From the NCBI RefSeq assembly GCF_025950095.1, contig NZ_JAPDDR010000002.1:496001-560000 (forward strand): a stretch of DNA of 64,000 bases, given 5' to 3'. The notes below the pieces were generated by a model, which ran no database searches, was not told the origin of the DNA, and saw only the letters and a program-made list of their open reading frames with translations. The DNA comes from Luteolibacter rhizosphaerae. GTDB lineage: Bacteria; Verrucomicrobiota; Verrucomicrobiia; Verrucomicrobiales; Akkermansiaceae. Positions 9,289 through 18,059 of this stretch are shown here, piece after piece; position 1 is the stretch's first letter, and the number at the start of each line of letters is the position of its first letter. Position numbers and translations under genes: made by a program.

Positions 9289-9794
9289 TCACTCGGACGC
9301 CGCCCCTTCCACGGCCGCCGGCACCAGTTGCTCCGCGATGCCGGTCAGCAGCTTGTCCGTGTTGCCTTCTTCATCAAGGGTCGATTGAAGCAGCTCGACA
9401 ACGTCAGCGAGGCCCAATGCTTCGGCGAGCGCCCGGGCGGTGCCATATCCCGCAATCTCGTAGTGCTCCACCTTCTGGGCGGCTCCAATCAGGCCAAGGT
9501 CCTTGATAGTCCCTTCACCGTTTCTTCAATCATTTCAGATCCCTCCTCCACGAGGCCCTTCATGGCCTTGCAGACCTTGCCTTTCGGGGTGATTTCCAGC
9601 AACTTCGCTACTTCTTCGAGCCGCTCGGCATGCACCTTGGTTTCCTCAAGATGGGTTTTGAATGCCTCTTGGAGCTCGGGGTTTGTTGCTGCCTTGGCCA
9701 TCTTGGGCAACGCTTTGATCAACTGGTTTTCGGCGCTGTATAGGTCCTTGATTTCCTGGGCGAGCAGTACTTCGACTGTATCGAGTTTCGGCAT
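9289..9794 (-). pseudogene. DUF892 (YciE/YciF) ferritin-like protein, frameshifted
   Basis: The first part, starting at ATG 9794 (MPKLDTVEVLLAQEIKDLYS), follows the DUF892 four-helix pattern for about 101 codons and runs into a stop at 9489-9491. The family's C-terminal portion continues at once in another frame (KDLGLIGAAQKVEHYEIAGY and on to VPAAVEGAASE). One base is missing near 9511-9514, in GTGAAGGG-ACTATC. Restoring it would give a 168-residue protein of normal length. The lesion may be a recent mutation or a sequencing error. DUF892 proteins are soluble ferritin-like stress proteins of poorly known chemistry. An upstream in-frame ATG at 9821 is less likely as the start. Confidence 0.8.
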
Positions 9795-10039
9795 GATTGT
9801 ATTTGGTTGGCGGCAACCCATCGCAATCCGTGTGCCGGGGCTCAGGACTCGCAGTCCGCGTCTGTGGCCCTATGGGTTGCGCTCAGCGTCTGCGTTATGC
9901 GAAGAGGAAGTGCATCATGCATAGGCTCCACAGGACAGTCGGACGTCTTGAACGACGAGCCGCGCTGCCAAGGCTGAAGCAGTGCGCAATTTTGAAAGCA
10001 CGGGGTTTTGGCATCTCGCGTGCGATAGCGCCGCCCAGC

Positions 10040-10651
10040 ATGAACAGACGAATCCTTTTAAGATCGGCGGGGTTCACCGCGATGGGCTTGTCGCTTACCC
10101 TTACCGCCAAAGCGAAAGATGACGGCAAGGCCGGAGAGCTCGGAGCTGCCGAGTTCAAAAAGATCAATAGCGAGGCCGGGTCGAAGCTCAAAGCTCTCAA
10201 AGTGAACGACACCGCCCTGTCTGAAGCGGATAAAGCCCTCGTGGACGAAGTCGCACTCGGCGGGATGATGCAGCTTCAAGTCAGCGAAATTGCATTGGAG
10301 AAGACCACATCGGCTGATGTGAAGCTGATCGCCGGAGCAGAGGTGGAGGAACAAACGGGATTGGCCGCGAAGCTAAAGGAGTTTGCATCGGCAAAAGGGA
10401 CCAAACTACCTACCCAACTCAACGACAAGGGGCGCAAATTGCTGGCCGATTTGAAAGCGGCGGGCAAAGAGCTCGACCGGGTTTATCTCGAGAAGAGCGG
10501 GGTTGAAGGGCACCAGGAGCTCATGAAGACCATGAGCAAGGTCAAGGCGTCTGCCGTCGACAATGCGCTCAAGGCGCTCGCCGAAACCGCGTTACCGCTG
10601 ATCGAAGTCCATCTGGCGGTGGCCAAGCAAGAAGTTCTGGCGCTCGGCTGA
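10040..10651 (+). CDS. DUF4142 exported ferritin-like protein
   Basis: The 203-residue protein begins MNRRILLRSAGFTAMGLSL, a twin-arginine-like signal peptide ending near TAKA (about 25). The rest is four long amphipathic helices of the DUF4142 family, including FKKINSEAGSKLKALKV and LEKSGVEGHQELMKTM. Family members are predicted periplasmic ferritin-like bundles often linked to stress. I chose ATG 10040 because the residues before it in the longer frame are not family-like and the signal peptide starts exactly there. It heads a plus-strand run of stress genes. Confidence 0.82.
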   Translation: MNRRILLRSAGFTAMGLSLTLTAKAKDDGKAGELGAAEFKKINSEAGSKLKALKVNDTALSEADKALVDEVALGGMMQLQVSEIALEKTTSADVKLIAGAEVEEQTGLAAKLKEFASAKGTKLPTQLNDKGRKLLADLKAAGKELDRVYLEKSGVEGHQELMKTMSKVKASAVDNALKALAETALPLIEVHLAVAKQEVLALG

Positions 10652-10720
10652 TCATAGACCCGCGCAGATACCGGCTCCGGAATCCACATCGAAGGCAATC
10701 TCTTCTCCACGGCTGAACCC

Positions 10721-11218
10721 ATGAAGATCGAAACTCCCACGGACATTTTCTTTGATCAGCTGAGGGACCTTAATAGCGCCCTTCAGCAGGTCGCAGGAAC
10801 CCTGCCTGACCTTATCGGCTGGTCTACGGCGAATGATCTCCGCAAGCGGCTTGAAAAATATCATGAACTGATCCTTTCCTATCTCCAGGAAGTGTCGGCC
10901 ATCTTTGAATCCCACGGGGAGGATTCCGGCAATGACAAGTGCAAGGCAATCGCCGGCTTGATCGAGGGAGGAAACCAGCACCTGGAAATTGCTGAGGGAG
11001 CGGTCATACGCGACCTCCTCCTGATTGCACACAGCAGCCGAATCGGTCATTACATGCTTGCCGCTTCGCGCTTCGCGGGTGGAATTGCCACGACCTGTGG
11101 CCTCGTGGTTGAGGCAGACGTGATCACGGAGAATTCGACCGCCCAGATAGATTTCATGGACGGGCTTGAACACATCGCTTCGAAGGACTTCGGCGTGGAG
11201 ATCGGAGGTGCTAATTGA
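10721..11218 (+). CDS. DUF892-type ferritin-like protein
   Basis: This 165-residue all-helical protein follows the DUF892 layout: an N-terminal helix FFDQLRDLNSALQQV, a central pair with YHELILSYLQEV, and HSSRIGHYMLAASRFAGG matching the family's H-Y-x-I-A-x-Y-G helix. It is diverged from the copies at 9289 and 28131. It is cytoplasmic by lack of signal. Its stop overlaps the TTG start of the next gene, so the two are coupled. Confidence 0.7.
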   Translation: MKIETPTDIFFDQLRDLNSALQQVAGTLPDLIGWSTANDLRKRLEKYHELILSYLQEVSAIFESHGEDSGNDKCKAIAGLIEGGNQHLEIAEGAVIRDLLLIAHSSRIGHYMLAASRFAGGIATTCGLVVEADVITENSTAQIDFMDGLEHIASKDFGVEIGGAN

Positions 11219-11835
11219 AGCGCTTCTTCAAGAACAACGGGCTTTCGCTGGTCCTGCTGCTCTTGTTCCTGGCTTTCTGGGCGGCGCAGTCGGTGGCCGG
11301 TCATCATGTCTACAATGACGAACAGCTGCAGCACGGGCAGCCAGCGGTGGCTTATGGAGATTATCTCGCCAGCGGTCATTTCTGGCAGGCGACGGGCGAG
11401 AACTGGGAAAGCGAGTTCCTCCAGATGGGCTTCTACGTAATCCTCACCACCTTTCTCTTCCAAAGAGGCTCGGCGGAGTCCAACGACCCCGAGGAAGCGG
11501 ATTTACTGGCGAGGCAGCGAAGGAGGAAGCGTCGTACGTGGCTTTACCGTAACTCACTCTCCCTCGCGTTCCTGGCTCTTTTCGGCGGAGCATTCTTTAT
11601 TCATGCCTTGGGAGGGCTTGAGGAGGAGAACCAAGAACGCGGGGAGCATGGACAGCCTCCCGAATCATTGGCGGAGTTCATCTCGGGATCCGAGTTCTGG
11701 TTCCAATCCTTCCAGAACTGGCAAAGCGAGTTCCTGGCCGTGCTCTCGATCGTGGTGCTCAGCATTTTCCTGCGGCAGGACGGTTCACCCGAAAGCAAGG
11801 ACGTCGAGGACCCAAACTCCAAGACCGGCTCATGA
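11215..11835 (+). CDS. DUF6766-like membrane protein with internal duplication
   Basis: The 206-residue protein has four membrane segments at about 8-28, 67-83, 110-130 and 170-185. The two halves are repeats of each other: each has a helix, an amphipathic W-x-S-E-F-L segment (ENWESEFLQMGFYV and QNWQSEFLAVLSIV), a second helix and a S-x-E-S tail (RGSAESNDP and DGSPESKDV). The TTG start overlaps the preceding stop and the gene's own stop overlaps the next ATG, so it sits in a tight operon. The family is of unknown function and common in soil-bacterium stress islands. Confidence 0.75.
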   Translation: MKRFFKNNGLSLVLLLLFLAFWAAQSVAGHHVYNDEQLQHGQPAVAYGDYLASGHFWQATGENWESEFLQMGFYVILTTFLFQRGSAESNDPEEADLLARQRRRKRRTWLYRNSLSLAFLALFGGAFFIHALGGLEEENQERGEHGQPPESLAEFISGSEFWFQSFQNWQSEFLAVLSIVVLSIFLRQDGSPESKDVEDPNSKTGS

Positions 11836-12767
11836 TGCCACCATGCCCCACGTTCGACGCGATCGTCATTGGCGGCGGGCCGGCTGGTTTGAGCGCGGGG
11901 TTGCTGCTTGGACGATGCCGGCGCAAAGTGGCGCTCTTCGACGAGGGCCGGCCCCGCAACGAGATGTCGCCCACGGTGCACGGCTTTCTGGGTGCACGGA
12001 ACTTGTCACCCCACCAACTGCTTGCTGTCGGACGGGCTCAAATTGCGGAATACTCCGATGTCCTTCTCTACAGGCAGCGGGTCGTCGAGGTCACGCATCA
12101 GGGTGGGCTTTTCCGCGCCTTCTTGGAAGACCGTTCCGAGTTCCAGGCACGGTCTATGATCGTCGCCACTGGCCTTGTGGACCGCTTACCCGACATCCCG
12201 GGGCTCGCTCCGCTTTATGGCAAAGGAGTATACCCCTGTCCTTACTGCGATGGATGGGAGAACCAAAACCGTCCAATCGCCGCACTGGGTTCCGGGAAGG
12301 AAGCGGCGGATCTGGCGCTGGAACTTAAATTGTGGAGCAAGCACGTCTCCCTTTTTCTGGTAGATCCGCCTCCTGATCGCGAATTGCTTGAGCAACTTTG
12401 CAACGAAGGGATTGCCGTATACCGAGCCGATCCGGTACGCCTCCTTGACCAGAACGGCACCCTCTCGATAGCGGAATTGGCCGATGGGACTACCGTTCCC
12501 TGCGAAGCGTTGTTCCTGGTCGCCTGCCAGGTGCAACACCACCACTTCATGGAAAAGATGGGGTGTCGACTTTCGGAGTGCGGTCAGGTCGAGAGCGATG
12601 ATCAAGGGAGGACCAACATGCCGGGTCTATTCGTGGCCGGCAACGCCAAGCAGGGATTGCAACTGGCGATCGTTGCAGCAGCCGATGGAGCCAAGTGCGC
12701 GGCCGCTGCCAACGACTGGCTGCTCCAACAGGATCTGGAGCAAGGCTCTAATAATTTGGACAATTAA
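11832..12767 (+). CDS. Thioredoxin-reductase-like NAD(P)/FAD oxidoreductase
   Basis: This 311-residue flavoprotein opens with FDAIVIGGGPAGLSAGLLL (FAD site). It has the redox-active motif CPYCDGWE near residue 137, as in TrxB-like disulfide oxidoreductases, and an NADPH-domain loop ALGSGKEAADLALEL with a weakened glycine motif. The C-terminal FAD segment is NMPGLFVAGNAKQGLQLAI. It probably reduces a thiol partner in the cytoplasm; no thioredoxin gene is adjacent. ATGATG at 11832 overlaps the DUF6766 stop. Confidence 0.85.
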   Translation: MMPPCPTFDAIVIGGGPAGLSAGLLLGRCRRKVALFDEGRPRNEMSPTVHGFLGARNLSPHQLLAVGRAQIAEYSDVLLYRQRVVEVTHQGGLFRAFLEDRSEFQARSMIVATGLVDRLPDIPGLAPLYGKGVYPCPYCDGWENQNRPIAALGSGKEAADLALELKLWSKHVSLFLVDPPPDRELLEQLCNEGIAVYRADPVRLLDQNGTLSIAELADGTTVPCEALFLVACQVQHHHFMEKMGCRLSECGQVESDDQGRTNMPGLFVAGNAKQGLQLAIVAAADGAKCAAAANDWLLQQDLEQGSNNLDN

Positions 12768-12772
12768 GCCCC

Positions 12773-13276
12773 ATGGACCAAGAACTCCAACGATACCTCA
12801 ATGACCATCTTGCCGGCTCCGCGGGAGCGATCGGTCTTATTCAAAAGCTGGCCACCACCGCCGAGGATCCGGCCGAAGCGGCTTTCTTTCACTCGCTTGA
12901 ACGGAAGGTGGAAGCCGACCGCGCGCTTCTGAAAGATCTTATCGCTCTTCTGGGTCAGTCCAGCAGCTCGGTCCTCGAGACCGCAGGCAGCATTACCGGC
13001 GCGGCAAGCAGGCTCAAGCTCGGCTGGGAGGGGATGGAGCCCGGGCAGCTAGGGAGATTCGAGGCGATGGAACTCCTGGCTCTGGGTATTCAGGGTAAAA
13101 GGCTGCTTTGGCTGATGCTTGCGGAGCTGGCACCTTGTGTTCCCGAATGGGAAGGTAAGAACTTCACGGAGCTTGAGCTGGAGGCCATCAATCAGAGGGA
13201 CTCGGTGGAAGAACTACGGATTGTCGCCGGGCGTGACGCCTTGCTGCACCGGGACCGGCATCAGCATCCCAGGTGA
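12773..13276 (+). CDS. Unknown helical protein, last gene of the stress run
   Basis: The 167-residue protein (MDQELQRYLNDHLAGSAGAI) is predicted all-helical and resembles ferritin-like or hemerythrin-like bundles in length and pattern. It has an internal H-S-L-E-R-K-V-E-A-D helix and acidic mid-region, but I do not recognise a specific family and cannot assign metal ligands. It begins five bases after the flavoprotein gene and ends in a His/Arg-rich tail (RDRHQHPR). It is probably co-expressed with the 10721-12767 genes. Confidence 0.65.
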   Translation: MDQELQRYLNDHLAGSAGAIGLIQKLATTAEDPAEAAFFHSLERKVEADRALLKDLIALLGQSSSSVLETAGSITGAASRLKLGWEGMEPGQLGRFEAMELLALGIQGKRLLWLMLAELAPCVPEWEGKNFTELELEAINQRDSVEELRIVAGRDALLHRDRHQHPR

Positions 13277-13483
13277 CCTAACAGAGAATATCCAGCCATT
13301 GCGTTGTTAGTCGGAGAGATTGCATCTTGAGCAGGATTGTTAGGAAGCCGGGCGCTTGGAGTGCCTGACTTGCAGTATCCCCGCAGCTCTTCGGATGGCA
13401 CCCATTCTGCAATCTGCCCCTAAACACGTTCAACCATTCCTAACGCCCGAAGCACTCCAGTTCTTTATTCGAGCACCCACCCC

Positions 13484-15649
13484 ATGCACCAACCCAACCG
13501 TTCAAGCTGCGATGTTCCCGAGGAACCTGTGCTCGATCCAGGCTCTCCCTTCCCGCAGGGTGCAACCTGGACCGGCGAAGGAGTAAACTTTTCGCTGTTT
13601 GCGGAACGCGCGGAGATCGTGGAACTCTGCCTGTTCAACCACCCATCCGACACTGAGGAATCCCGACGCATCCGGCTGACGCAAAAGACCAACGGCATAT
13701 GGCATTGCTTCCTTCCCGATCTTGGACCGGGCCAACTTTACGGCTATCGGGTCCACGGGCCTTACGACCCTACGGCGGGCCTGCGCTACAATCCGAACAA
13801 GCTGTTGCTCGATCCATACGCCAAGGGTATCGGTCGCGCCCTGGTCTGGGATGACGCGCTGTTCGGCTACACGGTAGGGCACGAAGACGGGGATCTGAGC
13901 TTCGACACCCGTGACAGCGCGCCCTTCGCCCCCCTTGGATGCGTGATCGACGGGTCCTTCGACTGGGGGGACGACAAGGCGATCCAACGGCCCTGGTGCG
14001 AAACAATCGTCTACGAAACCCATGTGAGAGGCTTCTCGATGAAGCATCCGCAGATTTTAGAGGAGATGCGCGGGACCTATGCGGCGCTGGGCTCACCCGA
14101 AGCCATCGCTCATTTCCAGAAGCTCGGGGTGACGGCCATTGAGCTAATGCCGATCCATCACTTCATACAGGACCGCCATTTGCTTGAACGCGGCCTTTCC
14201 AATTACTGGGGATACAATTCACTCGGTTACTTTGCGCCCGAGCCTTCGTATGGAGGTGGTGGCTGTCCTCACTCCATCGCAAGGGAATTCAAGCAGATGG
14301 TGAAGTCCCTCCACGCCGCCGGTCTGGAGGTTATCCTTGACGTGGTCTACAATCATACGGCCGAGGGAAGCGAGCTCGGACCAACACTCTCGTTCCGGGG
14401 AATCGACAACCATGCCTACTACCGTCTGGCGAAGGATGCCCCCCGATACTACATGGATTACACCGGCTGTGGGAACACCTTGAACATGGTTCACCCGCAT
14501 TCCTTGCGGTTGTTGATGGACAGCCTGCGCTACTGGGTGACGGAGATGCACGTCGACGGCTTCCGATTCGACCTGGCGTCCGCCCTCGCGCGCGAACTGC
14601 ATGAAGTGAACCAACTCGGCCCTTTCTTCGACGCGATCTATCAGGACCCCGTGCTCGCCCTGGTGAAGCTAATCGCGGAACCCTGGGATCTCGGGGAAGG
14701 TGGCTATCAGGTCGGAAACTTCCCGCCCGGCTGGACCGAGTGGAACGGAAAGTATCGCGACACCGTCAGGAGGTTCTGGAAAGGCGAGCACGCCACCGGC
14801 GCCGACCTGGCCACGCGGCTCTCCGGGAGCGCCGATCTGTACGAAACCACCGGCCGCAAGCCTTCCGCCAGCATCAACTTCGTTACCGCCCATGACGGCT
14901 TCACGATGCGGGACCTCGTCAGTTACGAGAACAAGCACAACGAAGCCAACGGCGAGGGCAACGCCGACGGGCTCGACCAGAACGATTCGTGGAATTGCGG
15001 TGCGGAGGGAGAAACCGGGGACCCCGGCATCCTGCAACTGCGGGCCCGTCAGCAGCGGAATCTCCTGGCGACCCTGATCTTTTCCCAGGGCGTGCCGATG
15101 ATCTCCGGCGGCGACGAGATCGGCAGGACGCAGCACGGCAACAACAACGGCTACTGCCAGGGCAACGAACTCACTTGGTACGATTGGCAGCCTGGCGAGG
15201 CCGGCGCGGACCTGTTGGAGTTCACCCGCCGCGTCGTCTCGATCCGCCGCGGTCATCCGAACTTGCGCCGCCATAGCTTCAGGGAGGAAGACCCGCTCGT
15301 TGCCCCCGGGGCGAACAGCCTCGCCTGGCTACGGTCGGACGGTGTGTGGATGGGCGACAATGACTGGGAGGAGCCGTGGATCCGCACGCTAGGGGTTTAC
15401 CTCGCTGGCACCGCGCCGGAAATTCGCGACGATCGCGGGAACCGGGTGCCGGACGACGACTTCATTCTTCTCCTTAACGCCCACGACGAGCCGTTGTCCT
15501 TCGCCTTGCCCGACAACCTGCCGGACGGCTGGACGGTAGCGCTGGACACTGCCGCGCCCGACACCTGGAGCGGACGCCCGGAAGCGCCGGCAGAACTGCC
15601 CGTGCAAATGTCGGCCCACTCTCTCGTTCTGCTTCGCCATGCACGCTGA
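13484..15649 (+). CDS. glgX: Glycogen debranching enzyme GlgX (isoamylase type)
   Basis: The 721-residue GH13 enzyme hydrolyses alpha-1,6 branches of glycogen or limit dextrin. It has an N-terminal CBM48 region (FPQGATWTGEGVNFSLFAE) and then the GH13 barrel with LDVVYNHTAEGSE, DGFRFDLAS (nucleophile Asp), LIAEPWDLGEGGYQVGNFP (acid/base Glu) and FVTAHDGFT. The length matches the family. It is the first gene of a four-gene operon in which every junction overlaps; its stop lies eleven bases inside treY. It would supply linear maltodextrins for TreY, the role of treX in other genomes. Confidence 0.95.
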   Translation: MHQPNRSSCDVPEEPVLDPGSPFPQGATWTGEGVNFSLFAERAEIVELCLFNHPSDTEESRRIRLTQKTNGIWHCFLPDLGPGQLYGYRVHGPYDPTAGLRYNPNKLLLDPYAKGIGRALVWDDALFGYTVGHEDGDLSFDTRDSAPFAPLGCVIDGSFDWGDDKAIQRPWCETIVYETHVRGFSMKHPQILEEMRGTYAALGSPEAIAHFQKLGVTAIELMPIHHFIQDRHLLERGLSNYWGYNSLGYFAPEPSYGGGGCPHSIAREFKQMVKSLHAAGLEVILDVVYNHTAEGSELGPTLSFRGIDNHAYYRLAKDAPRYYMDYTGCGNTLNMVHPHSLRLLMDSLRYWVTEMHVDGFRFDLASALARELHEVNQLGPFFDAIYQDPVLALVKLIAEPWDLGEGGYQVGNFPPGWTEWNGKYRDTVRRFWKGEHATGADLATRLSGSADLYETTGRKPSASINFVTAHDGFTMRDLVSYENKHNEANGEGNADGLDQNDSWNCGAEGETGDPGILQLRARQQRNLLATLIFSQGVPMISGGDEIGRTQHGNNNGYCQGNELTWYDWQPGEAGADLLEFTRRVVSIRRGHPNLRRHSFREEDPLVAPGANSLAWLRSDGVWMGDNDWEEPWIRTLGVYLAGTAPEIRDDRGNRVPDDDFILLLNAHDEPLSFALPDNLPDGWTVALDTAAPDTWSGRPEAPAELPVQMSAHSLVLLRHAR

Positions 15650-18059
15650 ACTGGTCGCCACCTACCGCCTTCAACTCGGCAAGAACCTCACCTTCGACGC
15701 GGCGGCAGACCTTGTCCCCTACCTGTCGGACCTGGGGATCAGCCATCTTTACCTATCGCCACTCCTCAAGGCGGCGGAGGGGAGCGAGCACGGCTACGAT
15801 GTTGCCGACCCCACCCGCATCGACGATCGGATCGGCGACGAGGCCGCGTTAGGCCGGCTCTTCCGCAGGGTCAAAGAGCACGGCATGGGGATTGTCCTCG
15901 ACATCGTGCCGAATCACCTCGCTGCCGTCATCTCGAACCAGTGGTGGCGGGACGTGCTGGCCAAAGGCAGGGACAGCGAGCATGCCGAGGTTTTCGATAT
16001 CGAATGGAGGCCGCCCGACTCCGACGGCAGTGGCAAGGTGCTGCTACCCGTATTGGAAGATCATCCGTCAGCCGTACTCGAACGCGGTGAACTCAAGGTT
16101 GAGGACGACGAGCTCGTTTATAATAACACTCAGCGGCTGCCCTTGAGCGCCGAGGGCAAGGACATGGCCGCGAAGGGCTCCGGGGTGCGGGAAATCCTCG
16201 ATGCCCAGCATTACCGGCTCACCCGCTGGCAACTCGCGGGGGACGAGATCAATTATCGCCGCTTCTTCATGGTGGCTACCTTGGTCGGCGCGCGGGTCGA
16301 GGTTCCCGCCGTCTTCGAGAAAACGCACGCGACCTTATTCGAACTGCTTGACCAAGGGCCGATCGACGGGATTCGCGTGGACCACCCGGATGGTCTCCGC
16401 GATCCCGCGGGATACCTGCGCACGCTCCGCTCGCGGATCGGGTCGAGGTGGCTGGTGGTTGAAAAAATCCTCGAACCGGGCGAGAGCCTGCCGGCGGATT
16501 GGCCGGTTGAAGGTACGACCGGTTACGATTTTCTCGAACGGGCAGGAGGACTCTTCATCGATCCAGGCGGCGAGAAGATCTTGGACGATCTCTACACCAC
16601 CTTCACCGGGCACAGGTCGCCCTATGGCGAGCTGGTCAGGGAGAAAAAGCGGCAGGTGATCGGCGAAGGATTCGATTCCGATCTGAGGAGGCTGGTCGAA
16701 CGATTGCGGGAAGCGGCCGAGCACCTCGGACTGGCCTACTCGCGCCGGGAGATGCGGCGGGCGCTTGCCGAACTGATCGCCGCCTTTCCGGTCTATCGCA
16801 CTTACCGCCCGCAGGACGGGGAATTCTCCCCGCAAGACGAGGCGGCCCTTTCCCATGCGTTTTCGGATGCGAAACACGGAGCTCCGGGCATCGAGCCCGG
16901 CCTTTGGAACCTGATCTCGCGGGTGCTTTCTGGCGGGGTTGACGAGTTTCCCGCGGCCCGCGACTTCGTCGCCCGCTTCCAGCAACTTACCGGCCCGGTA
17001 ATGGCGAAGGGAGTGGAAGACACCACCTTCTACTGCTTCGATCGCCTGCTGGCGCTGAACGAGGTGGGCTGCGATCCCGTGCGCTTCGGGGTAGGTCCGG
17101 ATGCCTTCCATCAAGCCTGCATCGAAAGCCAGCGCCGGTGGCCGCGTTCGATGCTGGCAACCTCAACGCACGATACTAAGCGCAGCGAGGACGTCCGCGC
17201 CCGCCTGTCCCTGCTCTCGGAATCGGGTGTTGCGTGGGCGGACGAAGTACGCAAGTGGTCGGCCCACAATGAAAAGGCATGGGGTGGGCGCACTCCGGAC
17301 CGCAGTGCGGAGTATCATCTTTACCAAACGCTCATCGGTGCGTGGCCGATGGCGACGGAGCGACTGCTCGGCTACATGCAGAAGGCCTGCCGCGAGGCAA
17401 GGACCCGCACGAGCTGGGACCTCCCCGACCTGATCTACGAGGAAGGAGTTCAAGGCTTCATCCAGAATATTCTCGGCGAGCCCGTGTTCGTGCGGATGTT
17501 CGAGGAATTCGTGCAGCCGCTGGTGATGCCAGGGCGCATCAACTCGCTGGCCCAACTTCTCGTCAAGCTGACTGCACCCGGGATTCCCGACATCTATCAG
17601 GGGTGCGAGATTTGGGACTCCAACCTGGTCGATCCGGACAACCGCCGCGAGGTCGATTTCCTGCAGCGCACCGGGCTACTCGGCACCCTTGCGCAAGGGG
17701 AGGGGCCGCCGCCGCTCGACGACGACGGCCTCGCGAAGCAGTACGTGATCAAGCGTACCCTGCAGCTGCGGAAGCGACATTCCGCGTGTTTCGGGGCGTG
17801 TGAGCCGGGTAGCTACCGGCCGCTTCACGTGACCGGCCGAAAGCTGAGCCACACGCTCGGTTACCGGCGCGGGGAAGACGTGCTGGTGGTCATCCCGCGG
17901 CTGGTGCTCACACTGAACGGTGACTGGCAGGACACGGCGATGGAATTGCCGAAGGGCAACTGGAGAAATGCATTTGACGGGGCCGTGTATACGGAGGGCC
18001 CCGCATCCTTGGAAAAGCTGTTGCTGAAGTTACCCGTGGCTCTACTCGAAAGGATATGA
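15639..18059 (+). CDS. treY: Malto-oligosyltrehalose synthase
   Basis: The 806-residue GH13 enzyme isomerises the reducing-end alpha-1,4 bond of a maltodextrin to an alpha,alpha-1,1 bond. Visible family marks are ATYRLQLGKNLTFDAA at the N terminus, HLYLSPLLKAAEGSEHGYDV, DIVPNHLA, DGIRVDHPDGLRDP (nucleophile Asp), WLVVEKILEPGE (acid/base Glu) and ATSTHDTKRSEDVRARL. The start overlaps glgX by eleven bases and the stop overlaps treZ by four (ATGA). Length is in the normal range for TreY. Confidence 0.95.
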   Translation: MHAELVATYRLQLGKNLTFDAAADLVPYLSDLGISHLYLSPLLKAAEGSEHGYDVADPTRIDDRIGDEAALGRLFRRVKEHGMGIVLDIVPNHLAAVISNQWWRDVLAKGRDSEHAEVFDIEWRPPDSDGSGKVLLPVLEDHPSAVLERGELKVEDDELVYNNTQRLPLSAEGKDMAAKGSGVREILDAQHYRLTRWQLAGDEINYRRFFMVATLVGARVEVPAVFEKTHATLFELLDQGPIDGIRVDHPDGLRDPAGYLRTLRSRIGSRWLVVEKILEPGESLPADWPVEGTTGYDFLERAGGLFIDPGGEKILDDLYTTFTGHRSPYGELVREKKRQVIGEGFDSDLRRLVERLREAAEHLGLAYSRREMRRALAELIAAFPVYRTYRPQDGEFSPQDEAALSHAFSDAKHGAPGIEPGLWNLISRVLSGGVDEFPAARDFVARFQQLTGPVMAKGVEDTTFYCFDRLLALNEVGCDPVRFGVGPDAFHQACIESQRRWPRSMLATSTHDTKRSEDVRARLSLLSESGVAWADEVRKWSAHNEKAWGGRTPDRSAEYHLYQTLIGAWPMATERLLGYMQKACREARTRTSWDLPDLIYEEGVQGFIQNILGEPVFVRMFEEFVQPLVMPGRINSLAQLLVKLTAPGIPDIYQGCEIWDSNLVDPDNRREVDFLQRTGLLGTLAQGEGPPPLDDDGLAKQYVIKRTLQLRKRHSACFGACEPGSYRPLHVTGRKLSHTLGYRRGEDVLVVIPRLVLTLNGDWQDTAMELPKGNWRNAFDGAVYTEGPASLEKLLLKLPVALLERI

